Below are positions 22,316-33,752 of a stretch of DNA of 64,000 bases, in pieces; the stretch's first letter is position 1, and every line of letters starts with the position of its first letter. The notes below the pieces were generated by a model. That model worked only from the letters and a program-made list of their open reading frames with translations, did no database searches and was not told where the DNA came from. Both the position numbers and the translations under genes were made by a program. Source of the DNA: Hemileia vastatrix (taxonomy: Eukaryota > Basidiomycota > Pucciniomycetes > Pucciniales > Zaghouaniaceae); the NCBI GenBank assembly GCA_030280995.1, contig JASXTE010000008.1:20945693-21009692 (forward strand), read 5' to 3'.

Positions 22316-23524
22316 TTATATATCTAGATTTTTTAGATTTGTCTTAACATTAGATAAATAATACTTTGCTGATTCTATTTCTTCCTCTATTAAGTCATCT
22401 CTTTTCAAAAAAACTCTCAAAGCACTAATCAAATATTCTAACCTAAATTTTTCTGTTTTAATTTCTAAGTATTCTGAAATATCAATATCAAAAACATTAA
22501 GCTTTTCTATAGCATGAAAAAGTCTAGTGCTGATTTGAATAGAAGAACCTATCCTAGTGAAGCCAGGAATTTCATGACATCTTGAGGTAAAATGCCTTAG
22601 TTGATTGGCAGGCCATAATGTCACTGTTATTCCATTAGTTGCTTCAAAGTTGATTTTACTTCGAATTTCGGGAAACATAAGTTCTCCACCTATTTGTCGT
22701 GGTTGGGTCTTATCATACTTCATATGAATGGTGTTTTTTTCTGTATCTTTAGGAAAAAATATTCCTAAAGTATACTCACTTGCATCCTTATCGAGATGAA
22801 CCTCATTAGAGAACCCATTACCATTCCCTCCAGATGTCCAAGTTAAATTACTAGCAAACGGTACACCGTCTTCTTCACTAGAAACTTTTGAAAATCCAGG
22901 AATACCAAGTTTTGCGCAAAGATTAGTTGCCTCATTGTACTTTACATATGATATTTTTTTAAAAAAATATTCAAAGTACATTGCAATCCTCTTCATTTGT
23001 TTTTTATATTCATCCGTTTTTACAATATCATCAGTGTATTCATCTGCAAGGAAAAGCATTCAAAAATTCAGTATTTAAATTAAAAAAAGTGATACTTACG
23101 AATATGTAAAGATTTCTTTCTATCTAAAATAAAGCCACCACCAAACATTTTTCCAAAACCACCAGCTCTTTGATGATAACCATTATTTTTAATTTCATGT
23201 TCGCAGTAAGAAAGATCCTTAATGCATCGCACCGTAGCTTCTAACATATCTAGTTCTTTGAGCTCATGAATTTCAAAAGTCTGCACAAGAACATTAGGTA
23301 TTAAGACACCTTTTGGTTTATAAATACTACATCCAGGAAAAAAATTGTAATAATTATTGCAATCTGTCATATTATTTGCATAAGATTGTGCATAGAAATG
23401 TGGCTTCTTCCCGTTTGTATCCATTCCAAGAGCGTTTACAAGTTTCATTCCAGTAGCAATGTCTTTCGCCCACCTATTGTTAGAGTTCTTCCCTGGCCGT
23501 TTTTTTTTTCAAATCGTTACTCAT
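22316..23524 (-). CDS. TET/JBP-like 2-oxoglutarate/Fe(II) dioxygenase, N-terminal frameshift
   Basis: The upstream exon ends at 23100 and the last exon is 23043-22316, joined by a GTAAGT...TTGCAG intron of 56 bp. From the ATG at 23448 this gives 358 residues. The double-stranded beta-helix signature is present: NEVHLDKDAS (H199, D201), RHFTS (H267) and FTRIGSSIQIS (R280, the likely 2-oxoglutarate binder). The layout, with GGGFILDRK upstream and W-rich strands between, fits the Tet-like/JBP family expanded in rust and other basidiomycetes, which oxidises methylpyrimidines in DNA. A better N-terminus starts at ATG 23524, but a run of ten A (plus-strand T at 23500-23509) puts it out of frame. 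A nine-base run would restore it. Either the gene is freshly broken, it starts at 23448, or the base count is a sequencing error. The family call rests on motif recognition only. Confidence 0.7.
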
Positions 23525-23775
23525 TGATGGTTCAATCCTAAGAGAATTCAATTTTGATTTAAAATAGAAAAAAATCAAAAATTAGAAAATAGTAACATAA
23601 TTTCAATTATCAGTCAATGATACCTTTAACTTTATCATATCTTCAATATTAGAAATACAAAAGTTAGCATATCTACATATTAGTAAATTTATATACTTTT
23701 TCTTTATTTCAAATATTAAGAAAGCGTTTCAAAGGTATACTTTATTAAATTATACATATAAAGAGTATAGCTTTA

Positions 23776-24116
23776 TCCTGTATGCATTCAGCAAGTACGA
23801 GATTTGGCTCTACACTTAATATTAATAATATAATGAAAGTATAACTCCAATACACTAGTAATATTAAAAAATTTACGGAATTATGATATCCACATATATA
23901 AAATGAAAAATCTTGCTCTGATCAATATATTGACTTAGAAAGTTATACTTCAATAAATTATTAATTTTTAAATTGTAGCATTGTCCTGTATGCTTTCAGC
24001 AAGTACGAGACTTTGAAACAACTTAAAAATCAATAAATTAAAGGTAAAGTACAAACAATCTAATTATTATTATGAAAAGCAAAACATTATCCTGTATGCT
24101 TTCAGCAAGTACGAGA
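23776..24116. repeat. Three copies of a 27-nt motif upstream of the dioxygenase gene
   Basis: Near-identical 27-mers lie at 23776-23802, 23984-24010 and 24090-24116, sharing TCCTGTATGC and TCAGCAAGTACGAGA with one variable base between. The start spacings are 208 and 106 bp, about 2:1, as if a unit of about 105 bp had been repeated and one copy lost. The flanking AATATTAATAATATAATG word also recurs. They sit about 250-600 bp upstream of the TET-like gene start, so they are candidate regulatory sites or remains of a small tandem repeat. Confidence 0.8.
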
Positions 24117-25270
24117 TGATGTTTTACTTTTCATATTAATAATATAATGGTTGAGAAAGTATTAAAGAAATATAGAAAAATGATAAGCAAAACATGAACT
24201 TACATGTCTATAAAATCTTCTTCCATTTGTAGCTGATTGATCAAAATTAATTATAAAGTTTATTTTATAATCACTGTTTTAAAAAATAAATGGTTAGATA
24301 AATAAATTGAACATTTTTGATAAGGAATAAAGAAAAGTAAATTGACAAACAAATAAAAAAACTTTAAGTTAACTGAAAAAGAATTTTTTTATAATGAATC
24401 GAAAGGGTACAGTAAAAGATACCATAAAAATAAATTCAGAATTAGAATCATTAGATTAACTTGTCAAAAGTGTAAAAAAGTGTAACAAACCAAAATGATA
24501 TGAAATGCAATAGCAAGAAAAATTTGCTTACCGGTAATCAGATAAGGTCAAGAAAATAGTACCAATAATTCAAAATGATAAAGCAAAAATATGATTGATA
24601 ATTTTTGAAAAAGGTAAGTGAGAAAGAGAAAGGAAAAATAAATTGGGTGGCAAACAGATGTATATATCATGAATTTTCACTGATCACATTTTCAAAAAAA
24701 TGCAGCTCTCCAAGTCATATGATAAACTTCATCTAAATTCCAAGAATGATGTTGCCAAGGCACTTTACACAGCATGATCATTTTTTCCTATGCATATACT
24801 AATTCCAGCTAGAATTTACTTGGCTGCATGTTGTACAGATGCACATTTGTGGAACACTGAATTTCACATCTAAAAAAAATTGACGCCACATAATTCTAGC
24901 TACCATGTTTCACGTAGCTAAAAAACATACACTCATCACATTTAAATTTACATTGTGCCAAAATTAATTCATTTTTGAATTTTTTTAAAGGAAACTATAA
25001 TGTGCACCACCTATTTCTAAAATATGAACCTCCGCACCATATTAAATTGGGAGACTTTTAATTATGCAATTTTTTTGCCGTGACCTTTTTCCTGATCTTA
25101 CTTGGTTCAAAATATTGAAACATGGCCAATGTTGATGAAAGAAACATTTGATTTTGTTTCTATGTGTAACAATGGAAGGCTGTTTCTTACTGGCGAAAGA
25201 GTGTTGTATATTTTATTTGAACAAATTTTTATTTTTTTATGTATTTTATTTAAAAAATTTACTTTTTATT
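24117..25270. other. AT-rich gene-free stretch
   Basis: Only short ORFs. A 75-codon ORF at 25102-25329 runs into the first hairpin and has a Phe/Leu-rich, AT-driven composition, so I do not call it a gene. Confidence 0.45.
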
Positions 25271-26045
25271 GCAGCCAGATTTATACTGGCTGCTTTTTAG
25301 AAACCTTAATTTATGACCCAAGCCTTTGAAATTGGCTTGGGTCCCTTACATTGCAATTTAGTACTTCCAGCCAGGTTTCCCCTGGCTGGAAGTGTCTCTT
25401 TCAAGCAATCGAAGTCGCTAAAAGCGACTTCGATTGCTTGCTGTAATGTTTGCCACCCTCCCAGCTAATTTACTAGGCTGGGAGGTGGCCAAAGCAGTGT
25501 GCAACGCGCGTTGCTGCTGCAAGTAACGCGCGTTGCACAATCGCTACCATATTTCATGCAGCTGATATCAAGTCAGCTGCATGAGATATGCGCAGCATGT
25601 GCAATGCGCGCTGCATGCAGCATAAACGCGCGTTGCATGCAGCAGCAATGCAGGCTGCATGTGCTGCATGCAACACACATTTCTGCTGCATGCAATGCGC
25701 ATTACTTGCAGCAGCAATGCGTGTTGCATGTGCTGCATGCAGTGCATTGCACAGCCAGTTTTTTTCTGGCTGTGCAATGCACACAGAGAAACCAAAGTCC
25801 CTGCAAGGGACTTTGGTCTCTAAAATGGAAGCGACTTTCCCTACCAGGTGCAATCTGGTGGGAAAGTGAGAGAAACGTTAGACCGAAGTTGTTTGAAAGC
25901 AACTTCGGTCTTAAAAACATTAAAAATCATAAAAAAAAAAATGAGAAATGTAGAAAAAAAAAAAATTAAAAATTAAAATGTGAGTAAAAGAAAAAAAATA
26001 AGTTCTAGTGATACCAAAAATCCAAGCCAATTTCATTTGGCTTGG
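25271..26045. repeat. Cluster of consecutive GC-rich hairpins with different stems
   Basis: At least twelve adjacent perfect or one-bulge hairpins. Arms: 25271-25278/25286-25293; 25315-25324/25334-25343; 25363-25375/25381-25393 (13 bp); 25402-25419/25423-25440 (18 bp, 3-nt loop); 25452-25465/25477-25489 (one bulge); 25499-25512/25525-25538 (14 bp, contains CGCGCG); 25554-25565/25573-25584; 25742-25758/25766-25782 (17 bp, T7 loop); 25791-25802/25806-25817; 25834-25847/25855-25867 (one bulge); 25880-25891/25900-25911; 26022-26030/26037-26045. Between 25585 and 25741 lie further overlapping foldbacks built from GCTGCATGCAGCA and GCAATGCGC words. The second and last hairpins are inverted relatives of each other (CCAAGCC...GGCTTGG). 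The cluster is much richer in GC than its flanks. ORFs on both strands here follow from the palindromic sequence and are not called as genes. Confidence 0.92.
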
Positions 26046-26865
26046 TTATTTAATAATTAATTTTTAATACATTAAATTTAAAATTCAAACACCATAAAAT
26101 ATATGAATTTTTTTTATATGAATATTATAAATTTAATCTACCTCTTTCTCATAATTATATTTATAATTTTGTTTTTTTAATTTTTGACATTTAAGTTTAT
26201 TTTTTGGAAATACAAAATTAAATTTTCAGCTAAATTTTTTAGTAAGGTAAAATAAATTATAAATTTGACATTTTGTAATTGAATAATGAAAAAAATTTTA
26301 AATTTATTTAAAAAATATTTTTGTTAGAAGAATACAAATATTTTAAGGGTAGAAATATGGTGCAAATTGTAAGTAAAAAAAATTATATTTTTTTTTGTGA
26401 GGGGTTATTTCTATTTTTAAAAATATTTTTCAAAAACATTCATTAAATACTGAATTAAATTACTTTGAAACTCAATTTTTTTGTAAAATAATTAAAAATG
26501 AAATAATAATATTGTTGTATTTGATATAAAATTTGAATTGGTAATATTAATGTCTCTTTAAGTAAATTTGAAAATCATTTAAAAAGACCATGTTGATAAG
26601 TACTTCATTTTTGATATACAATGGTTATATATATATCTTATATATATTTCTTGAGTGTTATTTTTATATACATTCAATAAAATTTGTAATATAAAATGCC
26701 ATTTAATAATTAATTAATGTTCAACTTAGTTATAACAACTTCATATTTAATACCAGCCACTAGTATTTACTTTTTAATTTAAAACTCCAATATAATATGA
26801 GAGTATCCTTATTTTGTCTGTATGTAATGAACAACAATAACAGACCATAAATGAGTGGGTAGTTA
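26046..26865. other. AT-rich stretch between hairpin cluster and inverted repeat
   Basis: Very AT-rich with no ORFs. It may belong to the same large element as copy A of the inverted repeat, because the partner copy is cut off at the corresponding point by a gypsy element and cannot be used to place the end. Confidence 0.4.
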
Positions 26866-28198
26866 ATTACAATAAATAGTTGAAGAATAACCTATAAGAA
26901 ATGATAAGTTTATCAAAAAGAGTACATTAAAAAAATATACTTTTGAATTTTTTTTGATATAATTTGGGTAGTTAAATGAAAATTTAAATTATCAGACATC
27001 AAAATGGATAAAATCTAAAAGTAGTGTTTATATAATAAGCCTCATAAAAAAAAGGATAAAAAATCTACTATGTAACTAAATTATTAAATATTAAGGTATT
27101 ATTAAAATTATTGAAAAACTTATTTTACAGTTATAATGAAATCTAAATGTGAAAATAATGGTGGGATAATAGTAAGACTATGTGGAAACACTTTAATTTA
27201 TACATACTTTCAACTATGTTCAGATAAAAAAATTGTTAAAATTGTATAATAACATCTAGTTAATAGTGATGCAATTTTATTTAGATCAAGAATAAATTTT
27301 TCTGAGGAAAAACTAATTAAATTGAGATATGGCCATCTCCTTTCAAGAGATAGAATAATAATAAAAATTTAAAAAATTATAATAAGTATTCTTAATCACC
27401 ATTTTTGAAAAGTCTCTAGTAAAATTCATTATAATATATCATTCATTGATTACATTATATGGAGTTTCATCTTGAAGTAGTGATGTGCAGCTTTGAACTT
27501 ATGTTATGAAAAACAAAAAAGTTAAAAAATATATAGTTATACTAATGAAAAAGCCAAAAATAAAAATACTATTATAAATTAAAAAAATAAAACTACATAA
27601 ATTTTATTCTGCTCTAATGATGGAAGGGTACTATGTATGAATTTCCACATGTTAAATCCAAACCTGCTTTAAGGCTAGTTTACAGGTAGAGCTATTAAGT
27701 TTCCTTAAATTCTAAAAATAACTTATGCATTTTATTAATTATTTTTTTCTTGTTTCTTTCCAAAGTTGTTAGAGTTGCTTAATTAATACTGTCATCTTGA
27801 TTGTAAGATATATAATTTTTTTTGAATACATGATTTATTGTTTCAAAAATTATATTATAAATTTAAATCATTTATTTCATTTTCTAAAGCTTCATTGTCA
27901 AAGACACAACTCCATTTTCTATTACTTAACAAATATATAAAATGTGATAGTAAAATTTAAGGAATTTTCTTTTTTAGAGGGTCAAACTATATTGTGAAGA
28001 TTTTTATCTAGAAATTCTTGTACTCTAAAACCAAATAATTTTCTCCCTTAAGTAAGCCATTTCAAAAATATGAGAATATAAACAAGAATATTAACTTATC
28101 TTATTTTTATTTTCTTTACTGAAAGTTTTAGTTCAATCCCTTTTTTTATATGACATTAGTATAAAAACATGGTTAAATGCTACTATATAATTAATTTT

Positions 28199-28239
<41 letters not shown>

Positions 28240-29947
28240 TTAGAACGTCATCCTTTTTTATTTACTTGAATAAATGGCTCAATTATAATACCCAACACTT
28301 ATTAATGTTTCCCAAACTCAATAACAAATTTCTCATATGAAATATTAGCTTCTAATATAAGAAGTTTATCTATAGATGATATTCAACATGTGATTTTACT
28401 TTTTAGATTCAGCTAAAATTAAACAAAAGGAGAAATCATGCATATGTGTATAAATGGTAACCATATGTTACTTAGAGGATTGTGAAATTCACTCATCAGA
28501 ATGGTTTAAGTATTAAAATAAATTGAGGTCATTATTTTCTAGTATTTGAAACTAATTAGGAAATTATTCTAAAAATATATTTTAATGTGTATCATGTTTA
28601 AAAAGTTGGAAATATGATTTTTGAAAATTGTGAGTTTCTTATGAGATACCAAGCTTTAGTTTACATTGTTTCAAGTAGAATAGAATTTTAGTATTAGAAA
28701 TTGAAAGCAATGTACCATTATCAGATTTTAACTGTGTTCTACTTATAGAATGATTACATAACATAAAACATTATTTAAATCAAAAAGGTTTAAAAGATAT
28801 TTAGAGTTTTACCAAATTTCACCATTTATTAATCTTTGATTTGAAAACAAACTATGATGTACACTCACTAGAAATAAGCAATCCCAATTTTAACATAATT
28901 TATCAATCCAAAAATAATGAGTCAATTAACATGAAAATATATATTATTTCAAAACCAATTCTCTAGATTTAAAATATGATGCTTTAATGAAAAATTATTA
29001 CAAAACTTTAATGCAATGAAGTCTCTTAAAAAATTCAAAAATAGAATATCAAAACAAGTAATTTCTGCAAAAAAAACTACTAACTATTGTAGATAAAGCA
29101 TAAAAATAAGTCATATTTTTTAAAAAAATGATCTAACAATATTTATTTTTGTTAAAAAAATCAAAACATTGTTAAGTTTGCTTGTTATAATAATGTTAAA
29201 ATCCACTAAACATTATCTAAAGGTGGTAAAATATGTTAAAAATAAGTTGAATTTTATGAGATAAAAATCAACAATTTTGTATCATTTCCTGTTGTGCTAT
29301 GACTTTATTCCACCCTTTTTATCTGATTCTTCCAGTATTACTTTGCTATGATCACTAGTTTTCAAGTTAAAATTTACAAATGTTCATTATACTTGATAAT
29401 ATGAAAAATAACTCAAACTTTTATAACTACAAAATAAGATTTTGTAACTCCTTCTTTCAATCAATATTTGAAGAAATTTTAGTTTATTTGAGTAATGATT
29501 TTAAGAATAACAAAAAAATTGAAATTCACAAGGAATTATTTCCAGAGACTATAATTATTTACTTGTGTAATGCATGAGCTACTTATCAATGATGTAAAAC
29601 ATCAGAAAAGTAAGTTATAGTTATAAATCTACAGATTATACTGTTTCTGGTATATATATCTTCAATAAATCTTTTAAACTTATCTTAGCCTACATACCAC
29701 ACAATAGAAAATCATTATATTAAAAAAGGAAAAAATTCTATGATAATATCATAAAGAATGATAACCATGGATTAATATTCCATAAAAATGGTTAATAATA
29801 TTTTAAGAGAACCTAAATCAGTATTCTTTCATCAAAATATATCCTTTTTGTCTTTGTAATTTATTCCAAACAAATTTTTTGAAAGTTGAATCTATATATC
29901 TAATGCCAAAACCACTATTAAGTTCCCTCTTAGACTTTTTAAGAAAT

Positions 29948-29978
<31 letters not shown>

Positions 29979-31925
29979 TATTTATCAAAAATTGAAATAA
30001 AGAATAAAAACATAATTTTATTTACCTTTAATTATTTAAATATAGAGTATTTTCAGAATGCATTGTGGTTACTTGTGAAGGTTAGAAGATTTGAAGTTGG
30101 ATTTATGAGTTTTTAGAAGGGCAAATATTGTAAAATTCTTTCATAAATATTTATTTCATAGTTTCAAATGTTGAAATCTACAAACTAATGGGATTTAAAA
30201 TTATATTGAGATTTAAAATCTGTTTTCTACTCAAGTAAAATAAAATAAAATGATGATATCAAAATTGAAATTAAGTTTAAACTTTTGATATGCTCTATCT
30301 TCAATTTTATTGATAGTGCATCAAAAATTTAATAATATTTTTTTCCTTCATCACTTTTTACATAAAAGATAGTTTTATCATTTTATGAATTAAAGATTGC
30401 TTATATAAATTTAACATCTATGTCAACTGTTTATGACTATTAATCTATATAATAAATTTTTTAGAAGAAAAAATAACATCAGTATATACTGACTTTGAAA
30501 TTATTCAATTTAAAATAGTTTACAGGTAGATAATGAAGGGTGATTTCATTTTTGAATATGAACTATAGAAGTCTTATTTTATCAATTTTAATTCTTTTTG
30601 AGCTCAAATGTATCCACCGCAACTTAAGTAAGAATAAAAATTATTTTTATTGAAATTTACATGAGAAAGTATGCCTATTATTCAAAATCAAACTTGCTCT
30701 AATGGTGTTTTTCAATCATTATTTCCATTCATAACAATAAAAAACATTTCAATTTGCTGATGTTTTAGTTTTTGATATCCCCAAGTTTATATCTCAGGTG
30801 TACTATTCACAAAATTATTAAAAATATAATTTTCGAAATACATGATAAACTTGAAAGTGAGGGGGCATTAAATTTTTAAAAATGAATTCTAAATTCAGGA
30901 TGGATAGTATTTTTTCTATTTTCACAAATGAACAATTTTTCGTTTCAATTAATCCAGAAAGAAAATTTTGTTGTAAGCATATTATATTATATTTATTATG
31001 ATTTTAAATACTATATTTTCAAGATTTGTGTTTAATATTTCCTGTGAAAGTTAATGTTAATGTGAATTTAAAGTAAGCTTGAAGAAATTTAATCAATAGG
31101 CATATTGGATATTTAAAATAATATTTTGCTCTAATCTTGAATCATCCTGGGCTAAAAAATATCCCAAATAAGGTTTTTGTGGGTCAATTTGGATTTAAGT
31201 AGGATTAAGTGAGGTTTAATAAAGGACAGATAAAAGGCTAAATTCATTACTAGTGACTTTTTTCTCAAAATAGTTATAAAATATTTATCATTCTGGACTC
31301 AAGCTTCAATAAAGTTGAATTGAAACAGAGATAATTTCTAGCAGCACAACACCATATTTACAAAGGTGTAAAATACCTCAAATATTACTCATAATATAGG
31401 AAGGCAAGGAATCTACAAAATTCACATTTCAAACGAGGATTTATATTTTGAATTTGAAATTGAGAAATGGAATATTATTTTCCAATTTAAATATCTATTA
31501 GTCATTTTAACAAAAGTTTTCAGTAATCAGATTGAATTTTGATGGTATTTTGTTGTAGATTAATCATTTTGATGAGACATTTACTCAAAATTACTGGTTT
31601 CGTTTCTAATATTCCATGTGAAATTCATTATGAATCTTTTTGAAAGTGAATAGTTGACATATTGGATATGCAAAAGCTTATGTTAGATCAAAGTGAGATC
31701 AAAGGGAGCTTAACTGATGATCAAATTAGGATTTTACAAGATCAAACGGTGATCAATGTAGGTTCATCTTGAGCTCAATCTGTGACAAATCTCTGACTAA
31801 ATGTAAGGCCAAACAATTTCCTACATGGTGATGATGTGTGCATAATTCAAGCATAGATTTGTGGCTCAACGGAGCTCAAGCAAGGGGTATTGCTAGCAAT
31901 ACCCCCCCATTTTTTCTGTGGTGTA
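26866..31925 (+). repeat. AT-rich 5-kb repeat, copy A of an inverted pair
   Basis: This stretch recurs in reverse complement at 38645-40639 plus 50365-53447. Matching anchors include TATTTATTGTAAT near 26868/53440, the text around 29870-29950 with 50370-50470, 30040-30070 with 40520-40560, and the TATTGCTAGCAATA end palindrome at 31884-31905 with 38686-38703. By eye the copies differ at roughly one base in ten with small indels, so the duplication is old. It contains no ORF with recognisable coding content; the longest (29380-29577) is AT-biased. (TA)n runs lie at 28202-28232 and about 29948-29979. The nature of the element is unknown. Confidence 0.75.
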
Positions 31926-32700
31926 TCATATTTTAGTTATTCAATGAGAAACTAATATAATGATGAAAAATTACCACTTCTACATATTAAGTTCAGTTCT
32001 TGAAAAATAATATACTCTGAAATTTGACCTGAACAACATTTTTTGACATGAGAACACTTTTGAAAATCTATGGTGCTTATTCCCAGGTGAACAACCATAT
32101 AGCATGGAAGCACACAAAAGAATTAATATTAAATTTAAAGAGTTTTATGCTCTTTTGTTGTGTTTTATATTTAAAATTTTACTTCTACTTTGAATTTCAG
32201 CTTATAATATGGAAAATGTATTGAGTAGTGATTAATTATTTCAAATCATGAGATCACTCACAAACTGACAATATTCTCATGGAATTTTGATGAACTAAAT
32301 CATGAAATGTTCTGTAATCTCATATATTTATTATGTTAACTAAATGCTGATTACAAAACTACTTAGTATTTGAGGAATAAACAGAAAAAATAAAAGTTCA
32401 AAAATGAATTTCCTTTTGATTTTCATCATTGACTTAAATTAAAAAATTTCAAGAGCTGGATTAAAATCTACTATCATAAGAGATACACTTTTTACAGACA
32501 TATAATCAAATAATTTCTCAAATATTAGTGTTAAGTATAAAGAATTCATTAGAGTAATTCATTGAGTCAGAGATTGAGAGAACACATTGATAATTTTTTT
32601 GTTTATATGTGTTTTAACTGTATTCTAGAAGTAAAAATATAAGAGATTTGAGGGTTCAATATTTTTTGGATAACTCAACTGAATTGAAAATAATTATATT
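31926..32700. other. AT-rich stretch, no features seen
   Basis: Start of the spacer between the two inverted arms; no ORF or repeat recognised. Confidence 0.4.
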
Positions 32701-32902
32701 AAGGGGTATCAAATTTAAAAATTTGTAATTATTTAAAAGGCATTTCACAACACTATAAGAAAGCCACAAACTTGAAATTAATTCTCAAAATAAGGGGGGG
32801 TAAATGGGGCAAAATATGGCATATTTAAAAAAATAATCATGGCTTATTTGGTCCAAAAAAGAGGCATTTTGAAATGGAAGATTTCTAACTTTGATACCCC
32901 CT
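32701..32902. mobile_element. MITE family 1, copy 2
   Basis: A 202-bp relative of 2127-2325 in the same orientation, with ends AAGGGGTATCAAAT and CTTTGATACCCCCT, flanked by ATT on both sides (32698-32700 and 32903-32905). Internal words such as TAATTATTTAAAAG and ATTTCACAACAC are shared with copy 1. Non-coding. Confidence 0.75.
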
Positions 32903-33354
32903 ATTGAATGAACAAAAAGTATAAAAATAAATGAAATAAAGAATCAGGTCATGTGGGTTTAAATTAAAAATCAAAGCTTCAAATTCTGGGTTAAAAGGAG
33001 TTTTCACCAATAATAGCCACATATATAATATTATATTTTCTCCCAAAAAATTAATTAACTCATTAGAAAGCTTAAAAATAATAATTTTGAAATAAGTACT
33101 GTAATTTTCAGCCTTTTTACTGATAAATTGAGATTCAAAATTAGAATTAAATTGTGTTTTATTAAAAAATACTGTGGATTTATCAGATTCTTAAGCTTCC
33201 CAATTTTGTATCTCTAATAATTTTTCATTAAAATTTCAATATTACTTCAGCACAGTATCATTCATCCTTGGTTAAGAGCTCAATATGAGTTCAAGATAAA
33301 GTTTAGTATAAGTTCATTAAAAGTTCAGTCTGAGTTCCATCTAAGTTCAAGTTG

Positions 33355-33374
33355 AGGACTTGCTAGCAAGTCCT
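33355..33374. repeat. Perfect palindrome with TTGCTAGCAA core
   Basis: AGGACTTGCTAGCAAGTCCT is self-complementary over 20 nt. It shares the TTGCTAGCAA centre with the ends of the large AT-rich repeat but has different outer bases. The DNA just before it (33270-33350) carries repeated AGTTCAA/GAGTTC words like the subterminal region of copy A. It probably marks the end of a related repeat subfamily. Confidence 0.6.
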
Positions 33375-33503
33375 GTCCAAATATTGTTTGGTGATTTTTT
33401 ATGAAAGAAAATGAAAATTTGGTAATCCTTACTCCTTTCCAAAGTAAATTGGAGGGGGGGGGTTGCCAAATTTTAAAATAAGATGTGTAAAATTTTTGAC
33501 TTG

Positions 33504-33752
33504 AAAAAATTTGGAATGAAATATGAATGAAAAATAAATAAATAAAACTGGTCATCAAATATTTTCATTAAGCAGTCAATTTCCTTAACAGATTTATTAG
33601 CTTTAATTAATTCTATCAAGAAAACTTTCTAAAAAAATTTGGAATGAAATATGAACAAAATAAAAAAAACTAATCATCAAACATTTTGATTACGAATTCA
33701 ATTTCCTTAACAGATTTATTAGCTTTAACACATTCTATCAAGAAAACTTTCT
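33504..33752. repeat. Tandem duplication of about 125 bp
   Basis: 33504-33630 and 33632-33752 are direct copies. Both contain AAATTTGGAATGAAATATGAA, TTTCCTTAACAGATTTATT and TTCTATCAAGAAAACTTTCT. The second copy covers the 3' end of the coiled-coil ORF at 33670-33966, so the duplication appears to have copied the tail of that gene. Confidence 0.75.

Noticed and set aside
25499..25969. Long ORFs on both strands through the hairpin cluster (Cys/Ala/His/Met-rich products)
   Set aside because: They arise because the DNA is palindromic and rich in GCATGCA words, so stops are rare in several frames on both strands.
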